The position numbers and the translations under genes were made by a program. A DNA stretch of 64,000 bases from Ciceribacter lividus (lineage in GTDB: Bacteria; Pseudomonadota; Alphaproteobacteria; Rhizobiales; Rhizobiaceae). The stretch lies in contig NZ_QPIX01000001.1 of assembly GCF_003337715.1 (NCBI RefSeq), positions 124,001 through 188,000 on the forward strand, written 5' to 3'. Below the pieces are notes generated by a model, which had not been told where the DNA came from, did not search any database, and was given only the letters and a program-made list of their open reading frames with translations. This document shows, piece after piece, positions 18,111 through 27,795 of the stretch (position 1 is the first letter of the stretch; the number at the start of each line of letters is the position of its first letter).

Positions 18111-18713
18111 ATGTTCAAAATGGGGCTCGAAACGATGGCTTTGCTCATCCTTGGGATCGTGGTGTTTCTCGGCATACATCTGACACGGATCGTGGCGCCC
18201 GGCTTCCGCGACGCGACGGTCGCGAAGCTCGGCGAGCAGCGCTGGAAGGGGCTCTATTCGCTGGCGAGTTTCGCGGCGCTGGTGGTGCTCGTCTACGGCT
18301 ACGCAAACGCGCCGATCGTCGATCTCTACTATCCGCCGGTCTGGACGGCGCATCTGACGCTGACCCTGATGCTGCTGGCGATGATCGTCCTCGTGGCAAG
18401 CCTGCTGCCGGCGGGCCATATCGCCGCCAGAGCCAAACATCCGATGGTGCTCTCGGTGAAGATCTGGGCGTTTGCCCACCTGCTGGCGAACGGCGATCTG
18501 CGCTCCGTCCTGCTCTTCGGCTCTTTCCTCGCCTGGGGTGTCGTCGTCCGCATTTCCCTGAAGCGGCGGGAAAGGGCGGGCGATCTGAAGCCGCGGCCCT
18601 TCGTTTCCGCCCGTTACGACCTGCTGGCGATCGTGATCGGCGCGATCGTCTGGGGCCTCTTCATCGCGAGGCTGCATGCCTTGCTGATCGGCGTTCCGCC
18701 GATCGTCATGTAG
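18111..18713 (+). CDS. NnrU-family membrane protein
   Basis: About 200 aa with five or six hydrophobic segments spanning most of the length. Family features are GIHLTRIVAPGFRD near the N-terminus, KHPMVLSVKIWAFAHLLANG in the middle, and RYDLLAIVIGA. NnrU was found with nitrite/NO-reduction genes, and the fold is related to phospholipid methyltransferase/NnrU membrane proteins. No denitrification genes are nearby, so the role here is open. The start is uncertain: ATG 18111, 18120 or 18135 are in frame and none has a strong ribosome site. Confidence 0.8.
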   Translation: MFKMGLETMALLILGIVVFLGIHLTRIVAPGFRDATVAKLGEQRWKGLYSLASFAALVVLVYGYANAPIVDLYYPPVWTAHLTLTLMLLAMIVLVASLLPAGHIAARAKHPMVLSVKIWAFAHLLANGDLRSVLLFGSFLAWGVVVRISLKRRERAGDLKPRPFVSARYDLLAIVIGAIVWGLFIARLHALLIGVPPIVM

Positions 18714-18819
18714 GCTTTGCAAAGGATTCGCGGCATTCCCACTTACAAGGCCCGAAAAATCGGGTAGAAGGCCGCTCACGAACACAAAGGCATGAATGGC
18801 CGTCAGGCCGGAGACAACC

Positions 18820-19491
18820 ATGGTTGAGAACAACGACAGCTTCATCCGCGAAGTGAACGAAGAGCTTCGCTCGGATCAGGTCAAGCAGGTGTGGCGCCGC
18901 TTCGGGACATACATCATCGGCGTCGCCGTCCTGATCGTGGTCGGCACGGCCGGATACCGCGGCTACGAATACTGGCAGGACCGTCAGTCCTCGGCCTCTG
19001 GCGACCAGTTCCTCGCGGCCCTGACGCTCGCCAGCGAAGGCAAGCGGGACGAGGCGCTTGCCGCACTCGCCGCGCTCGAGAAGGACGGCTACGGCGCCTA
19101 CAGCGTGCTCGCCCGCATGCGGGCGGCGACCGTTCAGGCCGCGAAGGGCGAGACGCAGGCGGCGATCGACGCCTTCACCGCGATCGGCAAGGACACTTCC
19201 GTGCCGCAGGTGATCCGCGACGTCGCGCGTCTTCGCGCCGCCTGGCTGCTGGTCGACACCGGCACCTACGAGCAGGTCTCTGCCGAGGTCGAGGTGCTCG
19301 CAGCACCCCGCGACGCGCTGCGCCATTCGGCCCGCGAAGTGCTGGGGCTTGCCGCCTACAAGGCCGGCGACATGGTGAAGGCCCGCGAGTGGTTCGAGCA
19401 GATTACTGAAGACAACGAAACGCCGGGGAATGTCTCCAGCCGGGCACAGATGATGCTCGACAACATCGTCGCTTCCGGCAAGGCGCCGTAA
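18820..19491 (+). CDS. Membrane-anchored TPR-like protein (YfgM type)
   Basis: 223 aa: short cytoplasmic N-terminus with [19 protein letters not shown], a single TM segment ([20 protein letters not shown], about residues 29-48), then helical TPR-like repeats. This is the DUF2133/YfgM arrangement; YfgM associates with the Sec translocon and periplasmic chaperones in E. coli. The YfgM-BamB-Der neighbourhood is common in proteobacteria, and der follows here 34 bp downstream. Start chosen for GGAG 7 bases before the ATG at 18820. Confidence 0.83.
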   Translation: MVENNDSFIREVNEELRSDQVKQVWRRFGTYIIGVAVLIVVGTAGYRGYEYWQDRQSSASGDQFLAALTLASEGKRDEALAALAALEKDGYGAYSVLARMRAATVQAAKGETQAAIDAFTAIGKDTSVPQVIRDVARLRAAWLLVDTGTYEQVSAEVEVLAAPRDALRHSAREVLGLAAYKAGDMVKAREWFEQITEDNETPGNVSSRAQMMLDNIVASGKAP

Positions 19492-19525
19492 GCGGCACAC
19501 CGGCGGCAGCCAGAAAGCAAGGTCC

Positions 19526-20950
19526 ATGAGTTTTACCGTCGCCATCGTCGGTCGTCCGAATGTCGGCAAGTCCACGCTCTTCAACCGCCTGGTCGGGAAG
19601 AAGCTGGCGCTTGTCGACGACACGCCGGGGGTGACGCGTGACCGTCGTCCGGGCGCGGCAAAGCTCATCGACCTGCGTTTCACCATCATCGATACCGCCG
19701 GCCTCGAAGAATCCGGTCCCGAGACGCTGCAGGGCCGGATGTGGGCGCAGACGCGCGCCGCGATCGACGAGGCGGACGTCACCCTCTTCGTCATCGACGC
19801 CAAGGCCGGGCTGACGCCGGCCGACCAGACGCTCGCCGAAATGCTGCGCAAGAGCGGCAAGCCGGTCGTGCTCGTCGCCAACAAGTCGGAAGCACGCGGC
19901 TCGGACGGCGGCTTCTATGATGCCTTCACGCTCGGGCTCGGCGAACCGTGCCCGATCTCGGCCGAACACGGTCAGGGCATGCTCGACCTGCGCGACGCGA
20001 TCGTCGCGGCGATCGGCGAGGAGCGCGCCTTCCCGGAGGCGGACGATGTGGCCGTCACCGACGTCGACGTGCGCGAGCCGGCCGGCGCTGACGACGACGA
20101 GGAGGTCGAGCCGGAATACGACGAGACGAAGCCGCTCCGGATTGCCGTCATCGGCCGTCCGAACGCCGGAAAGTCGACGCTCATCAACCGCTTCCTCGGC
20201 GAGGATCGCCTGTTGACCGGCCCCGAAGCCGGCATCACCCGCGACAGCATCTCCGTCGAATGGGAGTGGCGCGGCCGCACCATCAAGATGTTCGACACCG
20301 CCGGCATGCGCAAGAAGGCGAGGGTGCAGGAGAAGCTCGAAAAGCTCTCCGTCGCCGACAGCCTCCGCTCGATCCGCTTCGCCGAACTGGTCATCATCGT
20401 CTTCGACGCGACGATCCCCTTCGAGAAGCAGGACCTGCATCTCGTCGATCTCGTCGCCCGCGAAGGCCGTGCCCCGGTGCTCGCCTTCAACAAGTGGGAC
20501 CTGATCGAAGATCCGCAGGCGTTCCTTGCGGATCTCCGCGAGAAGACCGAGCGGCTCTTGCCGCAGGTGCGCGGCATCCGCGCGGTGCCGATCTCCGGGC
20601 AGACCGGTTACGGCCTCGACCGGCTGATGCAGTCGGTGGTCGAGACCGACCGCGTCTGGAACCGCCGCATCTCGACGGCGAAGCTCAACCGTTGGCTGGA
20701 AAGCCAGCAGGTGCAGCATCCGCCGCCGGCCGTCTCCGGACGGCGCGTGAAGCTCAAGTACATGACGCAGGTGAAGACCCGTCCGCCGGCCTTCATGATC
20801 TCGTGCACGCGGCCGGAAGCACTGCCGGAATCCTATCTTCGCTACCTGACGAACGGGCTCCGGAACGATTTCCAGATGCCGGGCGTACCGATCCGCATCC
20901 ATCTGCGGGCGTCCGAAAACCCGTTCGAGGGCAAGAAGAAAAAGCGCTGA
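19526..20950 (+). CDS. der: Ribosome-biogenesis GTPase Der (EngA)
   Basis: 474 aa with two tandem GTPase domains: first P-loop GRPNVGKST (residues 8-16), DTAG switch and NKSE; second P-loop GRPNAGKST near residue 211, [14 protein letters not shown], and NKWD. A C-terminal KH-like domain ends FEGKKKKR. Der acts in 50S subunit maturation and is essential. It probably forms an operon with the upstream TPR protein gene. Identification is very strong. Confidence 0.96.
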   Translation: MSFTVAIVGRPNVGKSTLFNRLVGKKLALVDDTPGVTRDRRPGAAKLIDLRFTIIDTAGLEESGPETLQGRMWAQTRAAIDEADVTLFVIDAKAGLTPADQTLAEMLRKSGKPVVLVANKSEARGSDGGFYDAFTLGLGEPCPISAEHGQGMLDLRDAIVAAIGEERAFPEADDVAVTDVDVREPAGADDDEEVEPEYDETKPLRIAVIGRPNAGKSTLINRFLGEDRLLTGPEAGITRDSISVEWEWRGRTIKMFDTAGMRKKARVQEKLEKLSVADSLRSIRFAELVIIVFDATIPFEKQDLHLVDLVAREGRAPVLAFNKWDLIEDPQAFLADLREKTERLLPQVRGIRAVPISGQTGYGLDRLMQSVVETDRVWNRRISTAKLNRWLESQQVQHPPPAVSGRRVKLKYMTQVKTRPPAFMISCTRPEALPESYLRYLTNGLRNDFQMPGVPIRIHLRASENPFEGKKKKR

Positions 20951-20953
20951 TCG

Positions 20954-22000
20954 CTAGCCCGTGGCCGTCGCCCAGCGCGGCGAGGGCCGCGCTTTGGCTG
21001 CCTCGACATTGTCGAGGAATTGGCGCGTCGCGCGCTCCCATGAAAACGTCTCGGCAAGAGCCCTCGCGTCGTCGCGGGAACATGCCAGCGTCGCCTCGCA
21101 GGCGGAGCGGAGATCCTCTTTCAGAACGCCCGCCTTGCCGTCTCCCGGAATGATGTCGACCGGCCCCGTGACGGGAAAGGCAGCGACCGGCACACCGGAG
21201 GCGAGCGCTTCCAGGATGGTGTTGCCGAAGGTGTCGGTGCGCGAGGGAAAGACGAAGACATCGGCTTGCGCATAGGCGGCGGCGAGGTCCTCGCCGAACC
21301 TGGCGCCGGTGAAGACGGCGTCCGGATAGCGCCGCTGCAGGTTTTCCCGTTCGGGACCGTCGCCGACCACGACCTTCGAGCCCGGCAGGTCGAGGTCGAG
21401 AAAGGCCGGCAGGTTCTTTTCCACCGCAACGCGCCCGACCGTCATGAAGAGCGGCCGCGGCAGGCCGAAGGGACGCTCCGCGCGAGGCCTCGGGTGAAAG
21501 AGATCGAGGTCGATGCCGCGGCTCCAGAGGCGCAGGTTGTCGAGCCCGTGCCCCTCCAGCTCCCTCTTCAGGCTCTCCGTCGCGACCATGCAGACGCCGC
21601 CGCCGTTGTGGAACCAGCGGACATAGGCATAGAGCCAGGACATCGGCACCGGGACGCGGGCTGCGACATATTCTGGAAAGCGGGTGTGGTAGGTGGTCGA
21701 GAATCCCATGCCGTGCTTCAGGCACCAGTGGCGTGCCATCAGTCCGAGCGGCCCTTCCGTCGCGATATGGAGGTAATCCGGCGCGTGGCTCTCGATGGCG
21801 CGGGCGACACGGCTGTAACGCGCCATCGACAGCCTGATCTCAGGATAGGTCGGCATGGGAATGCTCGGATAGGCGTCCGGCGTAATCATCGCGACCTCGA
21901 CGCCCATGCGCGCGAGTTCGCGATTGGTGTTCTCGATGGACCGGACGACGCCGTTGACTTGCGGTCGCCATGCGTCGGTGACGATGACAATTCTGGGCAT
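20954..22000 (-). CDS. Glycosyltransferase family 4 (GT-B) protein
   Basis: 348 aa, soluble GT-B fold. N-terminal domain starts IVTDAWRPQVNGVVRSI, typical of lipid glycosyltransferases of the GT4 class. The acceptor-side sequence TTYHTRFPEYVAAR follows, then the C-terminal nucleotide-sugar site with PSRTDTFGNTILEALASG (EX7E-like region). Related rhizobial enzymes make glycolipids such as glucuronosyl or glucosyl diacylglycerol; that substrate is an inference. It is convergent with der with a 3-bp gap. Divergent from the alpha-glucosidase gene. Confidence 0.85.
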   Translation of the reverse strand: MPRIVIVTDAWRPQVNGVVRSIENTNRELARMGVEVAMITPDAYPSIPMPTYPEIRLSMARYSRVARAIESHAPDYLHIATEGPLGLMARHWCLKHGMGFSTTYHTRFPEYVAARVPVPMSWLYAYVRWFHNGGGVCMVATESLKRELEGHGLDNLRLWSRGIDLDLFHPRPRAERPFGLPRPLFMTVGRVAVEKNLPAFLDLDLPGSKVVVGDGPERENLQRRYPDAVFTGARFGEDLAAAYAQADVFVFPSRTDTFGNTILEALASGVPVAAFPVTGPVDIIPGDGKAGVLKEDLRSACEATLACSRDDARALAETFSWERATRQFLDNVEAAKARPSPRWATATG

Positions 22001-22182
22001 GCCTGGACGAACTTCTCTTCGGCACCGGAAGGCGGGAACCCTCCGCTTTCTTCAGGCTTTATGTGGCCGCAGTGTTACAGGTTGATGTCACCCGCCTGTT
22101 CACAACATCGGCCTCTGGCCTCGTTGCCGCCGTCGCCTATACTGCCCCCACGATCACCACTGGCCGAACCGCAGGAGCCTCG

Positions 22183-23853
22183 ATGCCCTCTCCCGACCGT
22201 AAGAGCAGTAGCCGAACGAGCCGATCGGATTGGTGGCGAGGCGCCACGATCTACCAGGTCTATCCGCGGTCCTTCCAGGATACGGACGGCGACGGCATCG
22301 GCGATCTCAGGGGCGTGACGCAGCGGCTCGGTTACATCGCCTCGCTCGGGGTGGACGCGATCTGGCTTTCACCATTCTTTACCTCACCAATGGCCGACAT
22401 GGGCTATGACGTCGCCGACTATTGCGACGTCGATCCGATGTTCGGGACGCTCGCGGATTTCGACGAACTGATGAAGGAGGCGCACCGGCTCGGCCTCAAG
22501 GTCATCATTGACCAGGTTCTGTCGCACACCTCCGACCGGCATCCCTGGTTCGAAGAAAGCCGCGCGCACCGCCACAATCCCAAGGCGGACTGGTATGTCT
22601 GGGCCGACCCGAAGCCGGACGGCACGGCGCCCAACAACTGGCTCTCGATATTCGGCGGTCCGGCCTGGGAATGGGACGGCGTGCGCAAGCAGTATTACAT
22701 GCACAATTTCCTCGCGAGCCAGCCGGACCTCAACTTCCACAATCCGGAGGTTCAGGCGGCGCTGCTGCAGGTCGTCGAGTTCTGGCTGAAGCGCGGCGCC
22801 GACGGCTTCCGCCTCGACACGGTCAACTATTTCTTCCACGACCGGGAACTCCGGGACAATCCGGCGATGGTGAAGGACGACGATGCGCCGGGCCTCGATG
22901 CGCCCGACGTCAATCCCTATGGCATGCAGAACCACCTCTACGACAAGACCCAGCCGGAGAATCTCGTTTTCCTCGAACGACTGAGGGCTTTGATCGATCG
23001 CTATCCGGGGCGCACGACCGTCGGCGAGGTGGGTGACGGCGCCCGCTCGCTGAAGACCGTCGCGGCCTATACCAGCGGCGGCGACAAGCTGCACATGTGC
23101 TACACCTTCGACCTTCTCTCGCCGGACTTTACTGCGAACCACATCCGCACTTGCGTCCGCGCTGCGGAAGAGATGATTTCCGACGGCTGGATCTGCTGGG
23201 CCTTCTCCAATCACGACGTGGAGCGCCATGCGAGCCGCTTTTCGCAATCGGCGGAAGAACGCGAGGCGGTCGCGCGGCTGTCGATCAGCATCCTTGCCGC
23301 CTTGCGCGGCTCGATTTGTCTCTATCAGGGCGAGGAACTGGGATTGCCGGAGGCCGAGCTTTCCTTCGAGGACCTGCGCGACCCCTACGGCATCCGGTTC
23401 TGGCCGGCCTACAAGGGCCGCGACGGGTGTCGCACGCCGATGGTCTGGACCTCCGGCGGTAATCATGCCGGCTTCTCGTCGGGGCATAAATCCTGGCTGC
23501 CGGTTCCGGGTGAGCACAAGGCCCTGTCCGTGGAAGTGCAGGAGGCGGCGGAGGAATCCGTCCTCAACCACTATCGCCGGACGATCGCCTTCCGCAAGGC
23601 GCATCCGGCGATGGTCGAAGGCGGCCTGACCTTCGTGGACATGGAGGAGGACGTGCTCGCTTTCACGCGCGACAAGGGCGGGGAACGACTGCTCTTCGTC
23701 TTCAACATGCGCCGTGGACCGCAGGACGTGGCCTTGCCGGCCCATGTTACCGTCAAGGAAGTGCTGGAGCTGCCCGGCTGCACCGGATGTATCGAAAAGG
23801 GGCAGCTGCGGCTCGGCGCCCTCGATGGCTGCTGTGTGAGGGTAGGCGCATGA
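22183..23853 (+). CDS. aglA: Alpha-glucosidase, GH13 family
   Basis: 556 aa. All GH13 landmarks are present: DAIWLSPFFTSPMADMGYDV, VIIDQVLSHTSDRHPWF, nucleophile Asp in DGFRLDTVNYFF, acid/base Glu in TVGEVGDG, and SNHDVERH. It closely resembles rhizobial AglA, which hydrolyses alpha-1,4 disaccharides and sucrose-type sugars in the cytoplasm. In S. meliloti aglA sits in the aglEFGAK transport operon; no ABC sugar transporter genes are beside it here. ATG 22183 has AGGAG upstream; the 40-codon extension was rejected. The stop overlaps the next gene by 4 bp. Confidence 0.9.
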   Translation: MPSPDRKSSSRTSRSDWWRGATIYQVYPRSFQDTDGDGIGDLRGVTQRLGYIASLGVDAIWLSPFFTSPMADMGYDVADYCDVDPMFGTLADFDELMKEAHRLGLKVIIDQVLSHTSDRHPWFEESRAHRHNPKADWYVWADPKPDGTAPNNWLSIFGGPAWEWDGVRKQYYMHNFLASQPDLNFHNPEVQAALLQVVEFWLKRGADGFRLDTVNYFFHDRELRDNPAMVKDDDAPGLDAPDVNPYGMQNHLYDKTQPENLVFLERLRALIDRYPGRTTVGEVGDGARSLKTVAAYTSGGDKLHMCYTFDLLSPDFTANHIRTCVRAAEEMISDGWICWAFSNHDVERHASRFSQSAEEREAVARLSISILAALRGSICLYQGEELGLPEAELSFEDLRDPYGIRFWPAYKGRDGCRTPMVWTSGGNHAGFSSGHKSWLPVPGEHKALSVEVQEAAEESVLNHYRRTIAFRKAHPAMVEGGLTFVDMEEDVLAFTRDKGGERLLFVFNMRRGPQDVALPAHVTVKEVLELPGCTGCIEKGQLRLGALDGCCVRVGA

Positions 23854-24290
23854 AGGTCCGTAGGGCCACCGTTGACGATTCGGCTGCATGGGGAAGGCTG
23901 CGACTGCAGCTCTGGCCGGACACCCCGGTAGATGCGCATTCCGGCGAACAGGCCGCCATGCTGGAGGCTCCCGACCGTTTCGCCGCCTTCCTGTACGAGG
24001 AGGGAGGAAGCGTCTGCGGCTTTGCCGAGGCGAGCCTTCGTCGGGATTCCGTCAACGGTTGCGAAACCTCGCCGGTCGGCTTTCTCGAGGGCATCTTCGT
24101 CGTGCCCGAACACCGTCGCCGCGGCGTTGCCGGTCAACTCGTCGCTGCCGTCGAGCAATGGGCGCGCGAGATCGGCGTGCGGGAGCTTGCCTCCGACGCC
24201 GATCTTGCCAACACGGTCTCACATGCGATGCACAGGCATCTGGGTTTCGAGGAGACGCAACGGGTGGTCTATTTCCGCAAGGAGCTGTGA
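23850..24290 (+). CDS. GNAT acetyltransferase, AAC(6')-like
   Basis: 146 aa, GCN5-related N-acetyltransferase. The acetyl-CoA loop is VPEHRRRGVAGQLV. The segment LRRDSVNGCETSPVGFLEGI and the end HLGFEETQRVVYFRK closely match chromosomal aminoglycoside 6'-N-acetyltransferases of the AAC(6')-I class. The gene begins inside the aglA stop (ATGA), so translation is coupled to a sugar hydrolase, an unusual partner. Whether it acts on aminoglycosides or on a native amino-sugar or protein is not decided by sequence. Confidence 0.85.
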   Translation: MKVRRATVDDSAAWGRLRLQLWPDTPVDAHSGEQAAMLEAPDRFAAFLYEEGGSVCGFAEASLRRDSVNGCETSPVGFLEGIFVVPEHRRRGVAGQLVAAVEQWAREIGVRELASDADLANTVSHAMHRHLGFEETQRVVYFRKEL

Positions 24291-24345
24291 GCGTTTCCGG
24301 AAAACGGCGGCTTGCAGCCGAACGTGCCGGAGACCGCTTTATTCC

Positions 24346-26040
24346 TCACCCGAGCAGCATGAACTTGTCGACGTCGACCATGCCCATGTCCGAGATCTTC
24401 AAATGCGGGATGACCGGCAGCGGCAGGAAGGCGACCTGCAGGAAGGGCTCCTGCAGCGTGGTGCCGAGCGCATAGGCCGCGTGACGCAGGTCGTGCAGGG
24501 TGTCGCGCACGGTCTCGTACGGCTCGAGGCTCATTAGCCCGGCGACGGGGAGGGCGATCTCGCCGGTCACCTTGCCGCCGTCGACAACCACGAAACCGCC
24601 CTTGATCTCGCCGAGGCGGTTGGCGGCAAGCGCCATGTCGTCCTCGCTGACGCCGACGACGCAGATATTGTGGCTGTCGTGGCCGACGGTGGAGGCGATC
24701 GCGCCGCGTTTCAGTCCAAAACCCTGCACGAAGCCGTTGGCATGGTTGCCGTTCTTGCCGTGGCGCTCGATGACGGCGACCTTGATGATGTCGCGGTCGA
24801 GATCGACGGCGGTCTGGTTGCCGGAGGTCGGCAGATGGTAGCGGCGATGTTCGGTGATGATCTTGCCCGGCAGCACGCCGATCACCGGCGTCTCGCCCTC
24901 CGTTACCGGCACGCCGAAATCCGCCGCCTTGACGATCCGCGCCTTGACGCTGTCGAGGCCGACGGGCGCGACCGGCTTGCGGGTTGCGAAGAGTTCGTCC
25001 GTCACGCGCCGGCCGGCCGCGAAGACCATTTCAGCCTTGCAGTTCTCGAGACTGTCGATGACCACGAGGTCGGCGCGCCAGCCGGGGGCGACGAGGCCGC
25101 GGTCGCGGAGCCCGAAGGCGCGGGCCGCCGAGATCGAGGCGGCACGATAGACGGCGACCGGGTCGACGCCGTTTTCGATTGCCTCGCGGATCATGTAGTC
25201 GAGATGGCCCTGTTCGGCGATGTCGAGCGGATTGCGGTCGTCGGTGCAGAGCGCGAGGAAAGGCGAGAGCCGCTCGGTGAGGATCGGCATCAGCGCGTGG
25301 AGATCCTTCGATACCGAGCCCTCGCGCACGAGGATGTGCATGCCCTTGCGGATCTTTTCGAGCGCCTCTTCGGCTGTGGTGCATTCGTGATCGGTGCGGA
25401 TGCCGGCGGCGAGATAGCCGTTCAGGTCGTTGCCGGAAAGAAGCGGCGAATGGCCGTCGATATGGCCGCCCTGGAAGGCTTCGAGCTTCGCCATGCAGAC
25501 GGGATCCTTGTGGATCACGCCCGGGAAATTCATGAACTCGGCGAGGCCGATCACCTTCGGATGACTGCGGAAGGGCAGGAGACGCTCGATCGGCAGGTCG
25601 GCGCCGGAGGTTTCGAGATGGGTCGCCGGAACGCAGGAGGAGAGCTGGACGCGGATATCCATGATCGTTTCGAGCGCGCTGTCGAGGAAGAACTGGATGC
25701 CCTCGGTGCCGAGAACGTTGGCGATCTCATGCGGATCGCAGATGACGGTCGTGACGCCGTAGGGCAGGACGCAGCGGTCGAACTCATGGGGCGTTACCAG
25801 CGAGGATTCGATGTGGAGATGGGTGTCGATGAAGCCCGGCACCACGATGCGGCCTGAAATGTCGATCTCCTCGCGGCCGTGGTAGTCCCCGCAGGTGCCG
25901 ACGATGGTGCCGCCGCAGATTGCGATGTCGGAGGCCACCAGTTCGCCGGTCACGAGATCGAAGAAGCGCCCACCCTTGAGCACCATGTCGGCCGGTTCGC
26001 GTCCCGTTCCCTGGTCGATGCGGCGTTCGAGGTCAGTCAT
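24346..26040 (-). CDS. ade: Adenine deaminase
   Basis: 564 aa amidohydrolase converting adenine to hypoxanthine and ammonia. Metal-site motifs: [38 protein letters not shown], and [10 protein letters not shown]. The C-terminal adenine-deaminase domain includes [21 protein letters not shown] 26040 (GGAG upstream) is preferred to 26064. Hypoxanthine produced can feed xanthine dehydrogenase (5.8-9.8 kb) or salvage. It stands alone on the reverse strand. Confidence 0.93.
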   Translation of the reverse strand: MTDLERRIDQGTGREPADMVLKGGRFFDLVTGELVASDIAICGGTIVGTCGDYHGREEIDISGRIVVPGFIDTHLHIESSLVTPHEFDRCVLPYGVTTVICDPHEIANVLGTEGIQFFLDSALETIMDIRVQLSSCVPATHLETSGADLPIERLLPFRSHPKVIGLAEFMNFPGVIHKDPVCMAKLEAFQGGHIDGHSPLLSGNDLNGYLAAGIRTDHECTTAEEALEKIRKGMHILVREGSVSKDLHALMPILTERLSPFLALCTDDRNPLDIAEQGHLDYMIREAIENGVDPVAVYRAASISAARAFGLRDRGLVAPGWRADLVVIDSLENCKAEMVFAAGRRVTDELFATRKPVAPVGLDSVKARIVKAADFGVPVTEGETPVIGVLPGKIITEHRRYHLPTSGNQTAVDLDRDIIKVAVIERHGKNGNHANGFVQGFGLKRGAIASTVGHDSHNICVVGVSEDDMALAANRLGEIKGGFVVVDGGKVTGEIALPVAGLMSLEPYETVRDTLHDLRHAAYALGTTLQEPFLQVAFLPLPVIPHLKISDMGMVDVDKFMLLG

Positions 26041-26203
26041 GCGGTGTCTCCGATTCTTGTCCATCCGGCATCACTGTAGCGACTTGCGAGGGGGGTGGGG
26101 AAGGGCAGCGATATCAGCGAGCCGCGACATCCACATACCCTTACGCGCCGTCGTCGTCCCAGCGTCGGCGCCCCCACGCTCCTCTGCCGCGCTTGACTTC
26201 GCC

Positions 26204-26620
26204 CTATCGGTCTGCGTCGGCCTGTGCCGCATCGAAACGGGCGTCGACGGGTACGCCGAGCGCGACCGCGAGCGCGTTCGTCTGGCTGGCGAGCGCGATG
26301 ACTTCGAGAAGCTCGGCGTGCATCTGCGGTGTCATACCTTTCACCCTGGCCGCCGCCGAATGGGAGTGGATGCAATAGCTGCAGCCGTTGACGACCGATA
26401 CGGCGATGTAGATCAGCTCTTTGACCAGAGGGTCGAGCGCGCCCGGCGCCATGACCGATTGCGCCTTCTCCCAGACGGCCCGAAGCTGGACCGGATCATG
26501 GGCCAGGACCCGCCAGAAGTTGTTGACGTAATCGGTCCTGCGGCGTTCGCGGATCTCGTTGAAGACGGCGAGTGCTTCCGCACTCGCCTCCTCGTCGGTG
26601 AGCACGGGAAAGACCGCCAT
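26204..26620 (-). CDS. Carboxymuconolactone-decarboxylase/AhpD-like protein
   Basis: 138 aa. The AhpD-like core is clear: VNGCSYCIHSHSAAARVKGM with the CxxC and following His that form a peroxidase-type active site in AhpD relatives. The true substrate is unknown. The ATG at 26620 shares a base with the stop of the upstream cyclase gene (TGATG), indicating translational coupling. Together the pair could handle a small cyclic or amide metabolite; this is inference from coupling only. Confidence 0.82.
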   Translation of the reverse strand: MAVFPVLTDEEASAEALAVFNEIRERRRTDYVNNFWRVLAHDPVQLRAVWEKAQSVMAPGALDPLVKELIYIAVSVVNGCSYCIHSHSAAARVKGMTPQMHAELLEVIALASQTNALAVALGVPVDARFDAAQADADR

Positions 26621-27432
26621 CAGACGAGCGCCAGAACGCGAGCGGGGCCGCCGGTGCCGCCCTTGTGCTTCGGTGCGCCGACGACGATCGTCGCTCCCTT
26701 GACCGGCAGTTCCTCGAGATTGTTCAGGCATTCGATCCCGTAGCGCCCGCCCGGCAGCCAGGTGTTGTGTACGGCGAAGTCGGCCGAGTTGCCGGGATCG
26801 AGCGACAGGGTGTCGACTCCGATGGCGGCCACGTCCAGCGTCGCGAGCAGATCGGTCGCCGACTTGCCGAAGCCCGGAAAGGCAAACTTGCCGTCGCCGT
26901 CCGTCCGGAAGGAAGGATCGGTCACCTTCTTCGACCATCCGGATCGCAGTGCCACGACCGCACCCTTCGGGATCTCGCCATTGGCGCTGATCCAGGCTTC
27001 GATGTCAGCGGCCTCGACGGTCGTGTTGGCATCGTCCTTCGCCCGGTCGGTGATGTCGATGATGGCGAGCGGCGCCACCAGCTTCTCCGGCTCGATCTGG
27101 TCGACGCTCTTGCCGTCGGCGCTGAAATGGAACGGTGCGTCGATATGCGTGCCCGTGTGTTCGAAGATCGTCAGCTTGTGGAGTTGATAGCCGTTTTTCG
27201 CGATCTCCACGGCCCATTCGTATTCGATGCCCGGCTTGCCGTCGAAGGTCGGGAAGGACCCGTCATAGGCGTGGGTCAGGTCCACCACCTTGCCCGGGCT
27301 CTGCTGTGCGAGCACCGGCGTCTTCATGCCGCTTCCGACGACTGCTGCGCCCGCAATCGCCATGCCCGTGAACAGGGAGCGTCGCGACAGCATGTTTTGC
27401 TTCACATTCTCGATCACGCAATGATTGCACAT
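26620..27432 (-). CDS. Secreted cyclase-family hydrolase (kynurenine formamidase-like), Tat signal
   Basis: 270 aa. A twin-arginine signal (SRRSLFTGMAIAGAAVVGSG) lies at about residues 16-35, so export in folded form is likely. The catalytic metal motif HTGTHIDAPFHF of the cyclase/KynB family is present, with later GVDTLSLDPG and H in FAVHNTWLP. A GGAGAGGA site precedes the ATG at 27432; the Met at 27393 is an alternative start giving a more typical Tat peptide. It may hydrolyse an N-formyl amide, ester or lactone; no kynureninase genes are nearby. Confidence 0.85.
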   Translation of the reverse strand: MCNHCVIENVKQNMLSRRSLFTGMAIAGAAVVGSGMKTPVLAQQSPGKVVDLTHAYDGSFPTFDGKPGIEYEWAVEIAKNGYQLHKLTIFEHTGTHIDAPFHFSADGKSVDQIEPEKLVAPLAIIDITDRAKDDANTTVEAADIEAWISANGEIPKGAVVALRSGWSKKVTDPSFRTDGDGKFAFPGFGKSATDLLATLDVAAIGVDTLSLDPGNSADFAVHNTWLPGGRYGIECLNNLEELPVKGATIVVGAPKHKGGTGGPARVLALV

Positions 27433-27521
27433 AGGATTTCATCCTCTCCAAATGGACTGGCAGGCAGAGAGTAGAGGATGCGGAAGGTTCGGCAAGTGGC
27501 ACGGCCGGCCGGGAGAGTGGG

Positions 27522-27795
27522 TCAGGTGCGCGGAAGCGCCAGTTCCTCCGCGCTCGCCTGCCGGAAGGACAGGGCATTCGGAAAAGCGAAGGCGGTAACC
27601 GACGCACGCGCCGCCGCGACGGCCTTGACGGAGCGGTCGATGCCGAGGACGAAGCATTCGCCTGACAGCCGTTCGGCGATGAGGCTGGCGAGCACTCCGG
27701 GGCCGCAGCCGACCTCGAGGCTACGCATTCCGGCAGCAAGCGGCAGGGCATCTGCGATCTCGACGAGACGTTGCGATGCCCGTGCCGCCAGCGAC
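27522..27795 (-). pseudogene. Truncated class I SAM-dependent methyltransferase
   Basis: The frame ending at 27522 holds only the beginning of a Rossmann methyltransferase: SQRLVEIADALPLAAGMRS, motif I LEVGCGPGVLASLIAERL, acidic residue in VLGIDRS, and FRQASAEELALP. It stops abruptly (ALPRT, stop) where motif IV/V and the C-terminal half should follow. No continuation is visible in the other frames of the next 90 bp. The 5' end runs into the aldose epimerase 3' end without a clear start. Probably a remnant; extent is approximate. Confidence 0.5.

Noticed and set aside
22063-22182. 40-codon N-terminal extension of the alpha-glucosidase
   Set aside because: The extension is low-complexity Ala/Thr-rich sequence overlapping the promoter region; the ATG at 22183 has a good ribosome site and the family N-terminus.
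27439-27657. Possible continuation of the methyltransferase in another frame
   Set aside because: The frame is Arg/Pro-rich and has no motif of the missing C-terminal half, so a simple frameshift does not explain the truncation.
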